Assembly: GCA_002794775.1 (NCBI GenBank)
Contig: NBAY01000005.1
Coordinates: 806,001 to 870,000 of the forward strand
Length of the DNA stretch: 64,000 bases
Origin: Porodaedalea pini
Lineage: Eukaryota; Basidiomycota; Agaricomycetes; Hymenochaetales; Hymenochaetaceae
Reading direction: 5' to 3'
Made by a program: the position numbers and the translations under genes. The notes below the pieces were generated by a model that was not told the DNA's origin, did no database searches, and worked only from the letters and a program-made list of their open reading frames with translations. Numbering within the stretch: the first letter of the stretch is position 1; each line of letters begins with the position of its first letter. Shown piece after piece: positions 10,716 to 22,880 of this stretch.

Positions 10716-12451
10716 TCAGTAGTATTCAATTTCGAGCTAAAGAAAGAGGAATACGTTATTAAAGCTTTCCCAGTTGAGCTGGCCACAGTGAGTACTTACA
10801 AACATGAATGCAACGCCCTTCGGCCAGAGGATGTTCAAACCCACGGGATTATAGAGCTGCTTATTCAGTCCTTCCACGAGATCTTTCAAACGCTTCATTT
10901 CCTGTCAACGTCGATTAGCCAAAGCACAGACTGACGTGTTTAAAAAAGGAAACTAACCCGGTCGTAATGCGATCGAACGAAAAGTCGCGAAATATAGAGT
11001 GTTAATACTGCGAATGTATTGTCAAGGAAAGACCATCGAAGGTTGTGCGCCTCGATCAGCGACTCGTTTATTGCGTTGACCGTCTCGAGGAACTGCGTCG
11101 GCGATATCTATATATACGAACATGCGTTAAGTTAATCGCACGGAAGATGAAACAGATAGCGGGTATCTCGAAGCTCGAAGCAAGCATGATTGCCTCCGAG
11201 GAAGAGAAGACGTTAGAGAAGCAGGACTCACGCGGCCCTCGAGCTCCAATGGGTAGGCGGGACTGAACTGGACGAGTTCGCCACCAGAGTAGTCGCGTTC
11301 GATACGGACAATCTCTCGCGGATGGTGCACGCTAATGTGTCCTACCGGATCTGTCCCAAAAGCAGATGTATCGGGGGGCGGGCCAAAGTAATACGAAGAG
11401 TGAGGTATACGGTATTTCTTGCCACTGTAAGGAAGGAGAACATCAATATGTCCTGTGCGAGGACTAGACATTAACAATGTAAAATAAACACGTACTCTTT
11501 CACGACAATGTTCGCCGATGTACTCGGCATACTCCTGTTACTTTCCTTCCGTGCTCTCCGCATTCTTTCCTCCACCTGACTGTTATTACCCGGTGGCGGA
11601 TCAACAAGGTCCCAAGGCTGCGGGCTAGGTGCATTATGCAGAGGATGCAAATGTGGAGGCAGTGGGGAGGACGCCTCATGACTAGGTGGCATGGATGATG
11701 GAGAGGTAGTGAACGGGAATATACCAGGGAAAGAGTTAGGCGGGTCGACGATAGTTCCGCTCAATGGATCCTGGTTTTCCTGAGGTGGTGTTGGCCCCTG
11801 CGGAATGTTGAATGAAGGTGACTGCGGGATGGCTGCCACACTGGAAGGCTGCGCTGAAGCAAACGTGCCGTCGTCGCCGTTTGCACTCTCCTGTGTGAAG
11901 GCTTCCCTATCTCCGTCCGGACGAAATGACCACGTTGACAGGGCGCCGTCAACCTCAGTGTCTACCTCCACTTCATCTCCAAGTCCTTTTTCGTCCGCCG
12001 CAGTGCCACTTCTGTCTACCGCCACGCGCACGGACGTCTCCTTTGACTTTCCTGACTTGGGCGTGGCGTCCAAGTCTGCTCCGGCTCCTGAAGCGGCCTT
12101 TCGAAGATTAGAAATGGACGCAACAGGCGTAAGCGGCGGACTTGGAGGTAGACGCTCCTTCGGCGTTGGCGCGATAGCGCCGACTGCCATCGCGTTCGCA
12201 AGTCGTGCGTCCGTACCTTCATCATCACCGGTCCCATGCGTTCCAGACACGCCCGCGACAACTGGAGAGCCTAGCGGCGAGCGTACACGGTCGACTTTTG
12301 GTAGCAAGACAGCTCCAACGTCGCCGTTATCGTTGTGGACGCCACTGGTCCGGCGTGGCTGTATCTCAAGCGACGAGCTCCGACGTCCACTCGCCTGCGT
12401 GAGCAACGATGGACTCGCCGAGCCATTGGCCGTGCTCTTGGCCGTGCTCAT
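10716..12451 (-). CDS. ERF4: ERF4 / Golgin A7 family: Ras palmitoyltransferase subunit
   Basis: Erf4-domain protein, the partner of the DHHC palmitoyltransferase Erf2 that palmitoylates Ras at the ER/Golgi. Minus-strand exons 12451-11496, 11424-11232, 11107-10958, 10901-10800 and 10736-10716 close to 473 residues. The first ~318 residues are Ser/Pro/Asp-rich and probably disordered. The Erf4 domain starts near residue 330 and includes IVRIERDYSGGELVQFSP, PLELEGR, FLETVNAINESLIEAH, NLRWSFLDN and ending LYNPVGLNILWPKGVAFMF then LEIEYY. The last exon is only 21 nt. A further in-frame start at 12556 would add 35 residues; 12451 is chosen because homologous Erf4 proteins start in low-complexity sequence like MSTAKSTANG and the upstream extension looks like 5' UTR. 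Confidence 0.88.
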
Positions 12452-12826
12452 GATGGCTTCAGGACGACGTCGGTGAACGCAGGAGATTACGCCAGCTCGA
12501 GGGTAATCGAATGTTGGTTGTATCGGTGCAGCGGTGCCACGGTTGTCGCTATTCAATATACTCTTCCTTTATCCCCGGACAGTGCCAAATAGAGCAATGC
12601 TCAGACCAATAAAATAGAGAAATAATTATCCAGCCCTTTGCTGCAGCGCGGTGGTCAGGAAAAGAGCTTGAGAAAGCGACAACAATATTAATGAGGAGAA
12701 GAAAGACAAGATGCACTTGCTCTGTTTGGCCCGATCGCGATCTCGTGGGTCGTGGCTCCCATATGTGTCCTCCTCATCTTTCTGTAGCGCTAAGTTTGTG
12801 TTCAGTCTCAGCTCGTTTTACTTGAC

Positions 12827-13254
12827 ATGTCCTTCTCTGAACCAAGTTCCAACAGCCATGGCGATAGCTCTGTTGTTTCAGGCCTGTCTCCTGCCTTTGC
12901 TGTTGCGACACTGTGTAATCTCAATTCCATTTTCAGTCTGATACCTGTCTTCAGTGGAGGCTATGGAGGTGTCCTCCTCGAGTTTATTGGTCCACATGGT
13001 ATGTTTTCACACAGTGCTTTAAGCTACCTTTGCGTGATTTTCTTGTTTGTTAGACGAGGCTTCCTTCGAACAAGATAACGAGTGCTTGCGTTAGAAAGAT
13101 TTTGATTCGACATTGCTAAAGATTTTGCAAGACCTGGATGAAGTCACACATGGTGCAACATTGGGCGCAGTGCACGAATGGAAGGAGATGCGGGAGCAGA
13201 CAGCGATTCTGAACGTAAGGATAGACTTCATCATGGCAAATGAGGAGGTATGTA
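12827..13254 (+). pseudogene. Unrecognised gene remnant with in-frame TAG
   Basis: Two exon-like pieces are joined by a good intron near 12989-13053. The first starts MSFSEPSSNSHGDSS and is rich in small hydrophobic residues. The second reads ASFEQDNECLR, then TAG, then KDFDSTLLKILQDLDEVTHG with ATLGAVHEWKEMREQ before a GT donor after ANEE. The amphipathic, well-composed reading frame beyond the stop suggests a once-coding exon. Further weak coding-like sequence follows to about 13560. I do not recognise the family. It could also be two short unrelated frames. Nothing else supports a working gene. Confidence 0.3.
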
Positions 13255-13569
13255 CCTCCGGTATATGTATTTTCTTTTCGCTCAAACGACAGAGATGCGC
13301 AGTTCCGAGAAGATCAAGAGGTACGACAACTTCTCGATCTTAGAAGGCATATAGTCGTTCATGCCTTTCAAGTGCTTTTCTCTGTTGCCTATCGCGACAA
13401 AGAAGTATTTATCGTCGTTGATGGACACCGGACTAGATCAGCTATAAGTATATGGTTCTGGCCCACAAAAAGTTTTTGGAAAAAGGGTGTTGGCAAGGGG
13501 GAGTCGGTTAGGAAAGAGACAGGGTGCTATGTTGCGGGATCACTCAAAGGTGGTTATGGAGGGTGTTGA

Positions 13570-14325
13570 ACTACCTATGAAATCCACTGCGCCTCTGTCG
13601 AAGGCATCCTTGGATCATATCTCGTCTTCGCTGGCGGCGTCCATAGAACGAACTAAATCTGCCTGAAGACACGACATCAACGATCGAAAATGCACACACG
13701 GAGAATGCCTTCTTGTTTTTCCTTCCTCTGATGAAGTCGAGATTTGAGCCGATAAAGCAAGCATTTGGAGAGGCAGGCTAGTTTCTGATGATCTGCTCAG
13801 AGGATGACAGCGGTGAAGGAGGTACTCTCAACGATTATTCGGCCTGACTTCGAAATAAGGCACGGAGACTCAGAAACGCAATACAGGAGAGCCGGAAGGA
13901 GTTAAAGAGACTGGAGGAATGCACCAGCACAGCGAACGAGGGGGCATGCAACGTTTGCCCGCAAGCACTCTTTTTTCCATTTTAAATTTAGTGCAAAACA
14001 GCATCAACAAGAGAATCATGCCAACTACTAAATACTAGGTGTACATACAATCCCGGGCTTCCCAACAACGCCCACCAAAGTGGCTTCATGAGTGCATTCA
14101 TGCTTGTCCTCAAAAGCTTGAATATCCTGTCGTCGCGTCGCGAACGGAAGGTTTATCTCACGCAACGCACAAATAGATACGTTGCGGTAATGATTTCGAT
14201 AGCATATGAAAATTAGTATACAAGTTCAAATGACAGACAACGAATGCGAATACCAACCCAGAGTATGACGAGTAGCTAGCGAGCCCATAAAGTTTTAAAC
14301 GAAGCTTTAAGATTTATCCTCACTC
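13570..14325. other. Intergenic, no gene seen
   Basis: Sequence downstream of the ADAM gene and the gene remnant. No repeat arms or family-like frames were found. Confidence 0.4.
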
Positions 14326-17300
14326 TCAGAGAGGTCCATTCCACTTTGTAGGGTCCACCCAGTTCGCCTCATTCGAGCGCGGACGTGCCTGCACACTGCT
14401 TAAACTGGGGAACGCGGGTTCACGAGCTCTGACGTTCCCAAGATTCTGACCACGACTCGCTGACGACCCCGAACCAGGCCTGCTCCGTCTCCCGCTACTA
14501 TCTCGGCTCCCGCGACGAGACGAGGTGGATGGCACGCGCGCCGAACCAGCAGTTGGCCGGCCATATACCCCATCCCAGCTTTGATTGCGCGGCGACACAG
14601 GAACGTTCGTCGGATACGCAGACGGCGGTGAATTGGAGCTCTCGCCGGCGCCTGGTCGGAGAGATACCGGGATAGAAGCCCTTCGCGCAGCCATTGGCGG
14701 CTGAGCGGGGGGTCGAGACGAAAAGGGAACGATAGGTGGGGGAGGTCCGACACTGAAAGCGGGAGGTGCCTGCCAGCTGTTGAGACGTGCACCACGCTGG
14801 CCGGACAGTGCAGGCTCCATCGAAGCCGCAGACTTGCGCTTGCAAGTGCGTTTGCAACCTGCAGTTTAGGTTTAGCACCAGATCGGTAGCATGAATGAGA
14901 GACTATACGCACAGATGAAGAGTGCCCAGATTATAAGGACAGTGACGATGACTATAACGACCGTCACCGGGATAGAGATTTGCAAATTTTGCACATACCA
15001 CGCCTGAAATACTCGATTATCAATACATTGTTGATTGGATGCATAACGAGAAAAATCACCTTAAACGTATCCAACGCGCTCCCAGCGTGACAGGTGCCAG
15101 ACTGACACGTACCACCGTAACCTATATGTTCACCATGATTAAGTCATTGTCGGACTATAGAGTAGATAATGAAGCTTACCGCATGAAGATCCATCTATGA
15201 GCTGAGATTGCAGCTGGATACACTGTGACGGGTTAGTCGGATCCTCGCACGACACACGACACGAGGTGTCTTGCTTCGAGCACGCAGTCGTCAAGTTCAT
15301 CGATGCGCCAACAATTTGACATTGCTCTATAAGAATTGTTTTTGCAAAAATGATGAGAAATTATAGCATTCAATTAGAATCGATGAAACGAAACAAGAAC
15401 GTACGACTCAAGCTTGTGCACACCCCATTCGCACAAGCAAGACTATCACCTCCAACACTCCCGCAGCTCTGACCGTTCGGTTCAAATGTGTCCGCGGGGC
15501 AATCTGCAGAAGTGCCCGTGCACGACTCTGCAATGTCGCACTTAGCATCCGCCGCAGGGCGGCACACCTGGCTCGCCGGCGCAAATGTGCAGGAGTTCGT
15601 ACAACAGGCGCTGCTCGCGGGGTCGCACTGCGCGTTGTTCGCAAATTGACACGTAGACGCGTCGCAACACGTTGATGTCGAATTCTGACCGGGATCGCAT
15701 TGCTCGCCAGCCTCGACTATGCCGTTCCCACACATGTTCAGCGAAAGCGTCTTTATGGACGAGTTAGGGTCCTGGAGGCAAGTCGCGTTGACCGCACCAG
15801 AGGACGTAGAGAGCATCAAGGAACAGATATTGCCTAAGCTGCAAGCGGAGAATGTCTTTTGCGAGGAAGAAGTGACGGGGCTCATAATGAATGCGTCATT
15901 TGCATTGCATGAGCTGGAGGAGAGCGGACAGCACACCGTACTGTTGGAAGTCGAGTCGCAACCACTTTGGCAGTCGTGGATCGCACCAAAGTTGTGACCG
16001 ATCTCATGCGAGACGACTTCCCACTCCGTGCGTCCGCTTGTTGACACGGCGGTCCCACTGACAAGTGAACCAGTGCTTCCTGTTGTTGTCTGTTGACAGA
16101 GTGTGCCGAGCCATGCGACGCCAACCTCCGAGCCTGTGGGGCACCCGCTCATCAGGTGCCAGAGTCCAGTACCATCATCCCCCTTCTCACCGCGCCACCC
16201 TGAGAACAGAGACAGTCGCTCATTCAGCGTGATATTCGCATTGCTACAGTCAACATTCCAAGGTGCATCGCTTGGCGCTTCGGACGGGCATTCCGGATCC
16301 TGCACGTCGATCTGTACGATGCCTAGGCTGACATTGAACGTCGACTTGTACAGTGAGCTCGCGGTATTCCAATTATTAATGATCTGTGCCGTCGCGTTTT
16401 GTGTTGACCCGTACGAAGCGACATATTGGCAGTCAGCCGCAACGCCCATGTAAAGTACTTTCTGCGTCGATGGGCACCCAGACGTCTGACCAATATTGCT
16501 CTCAAAGTTGCTGGAGGACCCGCTGCCTTGCACATCGTCCCGTCGTGCGAGCGACGCGTTCGTCCAGGAGTCATCCCATGCCATATGTGTTAAGGGGCTC
16601 CTCCAGGGCTCATCATGTGAGCAGCCTTGAGAATGCTCCTCTTCCTGCAACACGTCCGAATCCCGCCATATGACTAGTTGTGCGTCTGGGTTATCGCCAT
16701 CCAATAGCTCTGGGTCTAGCGCTTGGCGGTTGCGCACGTAATTGGCGCGAGTCTGTACATGGTGCGTAACGCCCCCGACCGCGAATGCGCCTTCGAACAC
16801 AGGAGCCACGCCACGGTCAGCGTCTCCTTGAGTATGTACGAGAATTCGGGCCCAACCGAGTTCAGGTCGTGGGAGCACGCCCGCAGCGTCTTCACGCATG
16901 CGCTGCTGCGAGCGAGGAGCGGCCACAACCTCACCCCAATACGCCCGCACACTTTCGCGCACGAGAGGGACAGTACGGTCGAGCACGCCATTCTTGAAGT
17001 AGTTTATGCGTGCAGCAGGATGTATGAGGTGGTCATTCGGACGCAGGTGGAGGTGGAAGGTCTCGCCAAAAGCGGAGAGGGTGAGGCGAAAGGAGTCGGA
17101 GTGGTAAAGTAATGGACTATTCAGAAATGGAGAGCTAGATGAGCGTGTCTTGAGCGTGTTATGGCGAGGAAGAATCTCGAGTGCGAGCGTCGTCGGATGG
17201 GCAATTCGTGTCAGGGGTCTTGGAGGCACGCTCGAAGCTGCAACATCATTAACGTTATATTCACATAAATAGGAGAGTTCCTCACCGATTGCGAGCAGCA

Positions 17301-17337
17301 CGTTGAGAAGAACGACCAGCGCATAGATGGCAGACAT
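14326..17337 (-). CDS. ADAM-family zinc metalloprotease (adamalysin), type-I membrane protein
   Basis: Predicted membrane-anchored metalloprotease of family M12B. Minus-strand exons 17337-17286, 17237-15405, 15326-15180, 15121-15060, 15003-14913 and 14858-14326 give 905 residues. Order of parts: a hydrophobic signal sequence (MSAIYALVVLLNVLLAI); a prodomain; the catalytic domain with zinc motif VSHEIGHNFGAIHDC near residue 426 and a Met-turn FIMSPVTS; a cysteine-rich disintegrin-like region beginning CGNGIVEAGEQCDPG near residue 517; a transmembrane helix near 705-727 (PVTVVIVIVTVLIIWALFI); the basic stop-transfer CCKRTCKRK; and a Pro/Ser-rich tail of about 170 residues. The catalytic His and Glu residues are all present. 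The first intron is 48 nt and in frame, but skipping it gives a cleaner signal peptide. ADAMs occur in several filamentous fungi with this same architecture. Confidence 0.9.
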
Positions 17338-17945
17338 CTACAGAAGGGAAAGGAAGGGAAAGAAAGCTGGGGTATAAGGTCAAGCCAATGTCGTAGGGCG
17401 ATGCTGGTGATTGATCTCACCCGCCAAGCAAGTAACCCCAAGTAAGAATATTAAAACAAGAGCCAATTAAGTCCCGACCAGCGGGTCACCGCTCGCCGTC
17501 CGCAAGAAAGACAGTGAAAAGGAGGAAAGGAAGGAGAGGGAGTAGTGGCCGTCGTCGCCGTCGACGATGAGCAACTAAGCGCTGTTGACGACGAGCTCAC
17601 CACTGACTGTGCCAATGGTTGCTGTCTGCTGTCTCCGTCCAATCAGAGTCTCTCACGCTACTAAAATAGCTTACTCTTGCTGCGGTTGCCAACACACAAT
17701 TTGACAAATCCTCTACTACTCAGCCATGACAAAGTTGCAGAATAAGTTGGTCCAGCATAACATATACTCGTGCATTCAGAGCAATATTGATCATGTTCTG
17801 CTAAACTCTGAATATCCCTGTTCCTCGACATTCCCACAAAACTTCAGCACCGCGAGGGTAATATGCCTGAGTTGAACAGGGAATCAGAAAAAGTGAATGC
17901 ACTTGCCCTTGGGGTGGCGGGGTATCTATGAGATGAACAGACACA
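17338..17945. other. Promoter side of the ADAM gene and left edge of the repeat island
   Basis: About 600 bp upstream of the ADAM start. Nothing coding is supported. Confidence 0.4.
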
Positions 17946-18690
17946 GCAGGAAAAGCCGGGGTTTTCTGTGAGGGAGGAGTATATCATGGAGTGTTTAGTG
18001 GGGCTCATATAATTTTGGGTGGAAAAGCCTTACATGGATTGTAAATTCTCAATCAATCAAACTTTGCAGAAATTATGCTTTATGTATCTAGAATTGATGG
18101 CCATCAAGAAAAGTATTTCTGAACTCAGTGTCTACAATCTACTTTGCCAAAGGATAAGATAATTCTGGGTTTCTGAATCTCCATTGTCAGTAAATCAAGA
18201 GAATGGTGGTTATCAGATTTAGAATCTGTAAAGTCTTGGACACAAAGGAAAGAGGCTCCATTGGATTTAAAATCCACATAGACTCCTTGCATGAATGGAA
18301 GATCTCTCTTACATTATCAGAATGTAAGAGAGATCTTCCATTCATGCAAGGAGTCTATGTGGATTTTAAATCCAATGGAGCCTCTTTCCTTTGTGTCCAA
18401 GACTTTACAGATTCTAAATCTGATAACCACCATTCTCTTGATTTACTGACAATGGAGATTCAGAAACCCAGAATTATCTTATCCTTTGGCAAAGTAGATT
18501 GTAGACACTGAGTTCAGAAATACTTTTCTTGATGGCCATCAATTCTAGATACATAAAGCATAATTTCTGCAAAGTTTGATTGATTGAGAATTTACAATCC
18601 ATGTAAGGCTTTTCCACCCAAAATTATATGAGCCCCACTAAACACTCCATGATATACTCCTCCCTCACAGAAAACCCCAGCTTTTCCTGC
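17946..18690. repeat. 745-bp palindrome (foldback element)
   Basis: Two arms of about 370 bp are reverse complements of each other. They meet at 18316-18320, a 5-nt loop between ACATT and AATGT. The match runs outward to GCAGGAAAAGC at the left end and GCTTTTCCTGC at the right end, where it stops abruptly. Only scattered mismatches are seen (for example CCGGGG against CCCCAG near the outer ends). No transposase, no clear TA target duplication, and no relation to the other two foldback families. Open frames inside merely mirror one another. Confidence 0.9.
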
Positions 18691-19521
18691 CATGAGACAA
18701 TTTGCCTAGCTAGCAGCCAGCCCACGTTAACAGGAGGTGATGCGTTGAAGAGCAGATGCGGAGCAGGCATGCACAAGTTATCCAGTAATTTCCTACGATG
18801 TCCACAAATTGAGGAAGCATAATAAGCAGCTGAACAAAGTGATGGCATTGCATGAACAGGGTTGAATCTAACTAGCATGGATTCCCTTTGTTGATATGAT
18901 GCCCCATGAAGCTACGTTGGTTGATACGGTAAATGTGCCCCGAATACATCAATCGCCGGTGGCCTGACGAACGATGCACACCAACATTAGAGGATTTAAA
19001 GAGGTTGTTCTGCATCTCTGTGAGCGCCTGTGGTAACCCTTCTGTGAGGTCAGGAAAACAAGTGACTCTAAAGCAGAGATGGAAAATGACATTGAAGAGC
19101 AACACGAGAACATACAACAGATCTACTAGTATAGAAATGTGTGTTATTTGCATGTGTTGTGATAGCTGCCAGATTTGGTAGTTGCATAGCATAGAACTTT
19201 CTTGAGCGAACAGTATTAATATTGCTGCGAACTTCTATCAAGGCATATCTATCCCAAATCTAGAGCATTCTTTACAGCCTTGAGTTCATCGCATGTTAAT
19301 CCATGATGTCAGAAATGGCAAAAAAAATTGACCTATCTTGTCTAGGTCAGCTCTTATCAATGCTATTACCGCTCCTTATGACTAAGAAGTGAAAGTCACT
19401 AGCAACACTAGTACTTTCATGCTCCTACCATAATCTCAGCTTTGAACTCACAAAATCTGTGAATTTCATGACCTTCACTTTTGTAATCTATAGTCATACT
19501 TAGTATGGAGCCCAGGCCAAC
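18691..19521. other. Repeat-island spacer without a supported gene
   Basis: Open frames around 18870-19190 on both strands show no family resemblance. AT-rich sequence, probably decayed mobile DNA. Confidence 0.4.
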
Positions 19522-19968
19522 TGTCAGCGATGGACTACGGGTACGCAAAAGGTAACTGGGTCGTGCGGAACTCAGTCAGAGGATGAGGAGAGAGGGAAAG
19601 AGCGGTGAGCCAGGGGAGCTGACACAGTGCAGAGGTAGGGGGCAGCTTCTGGACGTAGCCAGGTAGAATTGACCAGGTCAAAACTAAGGGATAAGTACAG
19701 GAGGACTACCTACTTATATACCCTTCAGAGGCTGCGCACAGACCAGGGAATTAGCTACTACATAAAGATAGATGATAGAACATCATGGAACTTCATAGAA
19801 CAATGACATCATAGGATCGGTCAGCGAGTAAGGATAGTATGAGAAAGAGCGTAGTGAATAATGAGTAGGCAGGAATAAGCATGATTAGTGATGGGTGGAT
19901 AAGATATGATAAGATAAGATAAGGGAAAATGATAAGAGAATAAAAATAATTAAACAGCGTCCATGGCA
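19522..19968 (-). repeat. Solo LTR of the Ty3/gypsy element
   Basis: A 447-bp relative of the 425-bp LTRs flanking the retrotransposon nearby. It starts TGTCAGCGA and ends CCATGGCA (TG...CA). It is bounded by a perfect 5-bp target duplication, CCAAC at 19517-19521 and 19969-19973, so it is the product of LTR-LTR recombination. It differs from the full-length element's LTRs by many substitutions and small indels, so it is an older insertion. Strand is given to match the coding direction of the full-length element. Confidence 0.92.
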
Positions 19969-20332
19969 CCAACACTGGTACTGCATCCGACTCACATTCT
20001 GTTGACTGTGTGTCAGAAAGTTGGCTTTGTGCCAAAGGAGATGTTAAGGAGATTACTGCTCTCCATTTCACCATTCATCTTTGAGTTGGGAAGTACAATC
20101 CTAGGTGAGATGTCAAAGCTTCAGTAAGCACAGTACGCTATCCAACAGAGTACTTAATTGCTTGTAAATGTTGGGCAGTCACCCTGGACACTATTGGGTG
20201 CTTTTCTAGCTTTTTTTACTGGTAGTCCAACGGCAGCATGGTTGTGTAGGGTCCATGGCAGGCTGCTTTGCCTTTTCAAGAATATAGAAGCCATGTAAAA
20301 ATATGTTAAATGCATAATAATAATGTACATTA
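19969..20332. other. Spacer left of the MITE
   Basis: Holds the right target duplication of the solo LTR and about 360 bp of AT-rich DNA. No gene is supported. Confidence 0.4.
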
Positions 20333-21171
20333 CAGCCTTTTTCATAAGTCCTGCAACATGTGCATGTCACGTGAAATGAGCTGCGTCAGAGCCAAAGTGT
20401 CAAAAAATTAGAATGAATGCCTATTTTCTCTGTGAATTCTGCACAGTACCTGCTCATCAAGTACTCAAAAAAAAGGTACAGTTCTCAGGAGCAGAAATAT
20501 GTAAAATAGGGAGCAATAAATTGACTGTGTAGGTGGGTGGAGATCAAACAAGTGCAGCTAGTCTGTTCTCTCACCCATTTCCACTGAGATTCAAAAATTA
20601 TGGCTCCCCTACATCTACCTATAAAATTCTTTCCTGTGTCTGTAAATTAAGTATATGACTATACCAACATATCCTGCAAGTTTGAAGCCAATCCATTCAG
20701 TATTCATGGTGCAGCAGCAAGATTTGTGTTCTACTCTGCAAGACCTGTTGTGAATGGAAAGAGCTTGAAGTGGAACACAAATCTTGCTGCTGCACCATGA
20801 ATACTGAATGGATTGGCTTCAAACTTGCAGGATATGTTGGTATAGTCATATACTTAATTTACAGACACAGGAAAGAATTTTATAGGTAGATTTAGGGGAG
20901 CCATAATTTTTGAATCTCAGTGGAAATGTATGAGAGAACAGACTGGCTGCACTTGTTTGATCTCCACCCACCTACACAATCAATGTATTGCTCCATATTT
21001 TACATATTTCTGCTCCTGAGAACCGTGCCTTTTGTTTGAGTACTTAACGAGCAGGTACTGTGCAGAATTTACAGAGAAAATCAACATTTACTCTAATTTT
21101 TCAACATTTTGGCTCTGACGCGGCTCACTTCACGTGACATGCACGTGTCGCAGGACTTATGAAAATGGCTG
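20333..21171. mobile_element. Foldback MITE related to the ends of the neighbouring Tc1/mariner-type transposon
   Basis: An 839-bp element with ends CAGCC...GGCTG between TA dinucleotides (20331-20332 and 21172-21173). Its two arms of about 400 bp are inverted copies around a spacer near 20737-20775. The arms match the terminal ~500 bp of the transposase-bearing element whose right copy ends at 37304, including the segment through GCAGCAGCAAGATTTGTGTT. It has no coding capacity, so it looks like an internally deleted derivative that moved using the larger element's transposase. It abuts the left transposase copy exactly at a TA (TAAGTACTC). Confidence 0.85.
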
Positions 21172-22443
21172 TAAGTACTCAAAAAATAGGCATGGTTCTC
21201 AGGAGCAGAAATATGTAAAATAGGGAGCAATACATTGACTGTGTAGGTGGGTGGAGATCAAACAAGTGCAGCCAGTCTGTTCTCTCATACATTTCCACTG
21301 AGATTCAAAAATTATGGCTCCCCTACATCTACCTATAAAATTCTTTCCCATGACTGTAAATTAAGTATATGACTATACCAACAGCTCCTGCAAGTCTGAA
21401 GCCAATCCATGCAGTATTCATGGTGCAGCAGCAAGGTTTGTGTTCCACTTTGAGCTCTTTCCACCTTCCTCTTCTCACAACAGGTCTTGCAGCACGGGCG
21501 AGAAGACCGCTAAGATTATGATTCTTTTTGTGTAATTATCAGACACATAAAAGCCATCTTCCCTGCAAGTTTCCTGTCCATTTGCTTTGTGCTTCGACTG
21601 CTACGCTCAAATTTCTGTGCATACTACCAACACCTGTGAGCACGTGAGCACATGTTAGCCAAGCCACCACCATGCAAACATGAAAGCCAACACTCTACTT
21701 CCTCCTCCTCTCAGGTCGTTCCATGATGGTTTCAGGCAAGGCACTCTCAGATGATGCAAGACACATCATATTCAGACTGTATCAGTCACGACTCTTCACC
21801 GTGCATGACCTGGCCAGGGTAATAGATATCCATCGAGCAACAATCCACCGAACTGTTGCTCAACACAAGCGCATGGGGCATTTACGACAGGAGGGCACGA
21901 GGACTGGAAGACCAAGGTTGCTTGATTATGCGGATACACAGGTGAGTGCATTTTTTGAATTGTAATGACTCGCTGCAGCTAACTGAACTATAGTATCTCT
22001 TGAGCACGATAGAGCATCGCAAGGACCAGTACTTAGACGAGGTGAGGGAGGAGCTGGAAAGGGTAACAGGCAAGAAGGTTTCGGACACTACAGTATGGAG
22101 GTCTCTGCGCCGGGCTGGGTTCACTCTGAAGACGGTGCGGTGATGCTTATGGCTTCGCATCAGCAAACTTACTCTGCTCAAGATATCGAAAAGGGCACTT
22201 GAACACAGTGAGTCCGCTCAGCTCTGGTACACATTGAGAATGGGATCTCAATATGAGGCAGAACAGCTCATCTTTGTCAATGAGAGCGCATGCAACCAAC
22301 GTACCTTCTTGAGGAAGAAAGCATGGGCTTTGCAGGGTTATCAGGCATGTCGGAAAGTGATCTTTACACGGGGAAAAAAGTGTGATGCTTACCTTTATGA
22401 CTGCAGATCTGACTGCTTGCCTCTTCTAGGTATTCAATCTTGC

Positions 22444-22868
22444 TGTCAGCGACGGACTACGGGTACGCAAATGGTAGCCGGGTCGCGCGGAACTCAGTCA
22501 GAGGAGGAGGGAGACAAGAGAGAGAGCGGTGAGCCAGGGGGAACTGACACAGCGCGGAGATAAGGAGCAGCTTCTGGACGTAGCCAGGTAGAATTGACCA
22601 GGTCGAAACTAGGGGATAAGTACAGGAGGACTACCTACTTATATACCCTTCAGCGGCTGCGCATGGACCAGGGAATTAACTACTACATAAGGATAGATGA
22701 TAGAACGTCGTGGAACTTCATAGAATAATGAAATCATAGGATCGGTCAGTGAGTAAGGATAGTGCGAGAAGGAGCGTAATGAATAATGAGTAAGCAGGAA
22801 TAAGCGTGATTAGTGATGGATGGATAAGATATGATAAGATAAGATAATTTAAAAAAGCGTCCATGACA
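22444..22868 (-). repeat. 3' LTR of the gypsy element
   Basis: Starts TGTCAGCGAC and ends GTCCATGACA on the plus strand. Preceded by target duplication CTTGC and followed by the polypurine tract. Confidence 0.93.
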
Positions 22869-22880
22869 TGACCCTCCCCT

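Noticed and set aside
11805..12476. 223-residue plus-strand open frame
   Set aside because: Antisense shadow of the Ser/Pro-rich part of ERF4.
18203..18511. About 100-residue open frame inside the 745-bp palindrome
   Set aside because: It spans the palindrome centre, so its two halves are reverse complements; it has no family resemblance and is a by-product of symmetry.
22141..22164. 24-nt stretch with GT and AG ends that would remove the TGA of the transposase
   Set aside because: Far shorter than any other intron in the window (minimum about 41-48 nt), so the TGA is treated as real.
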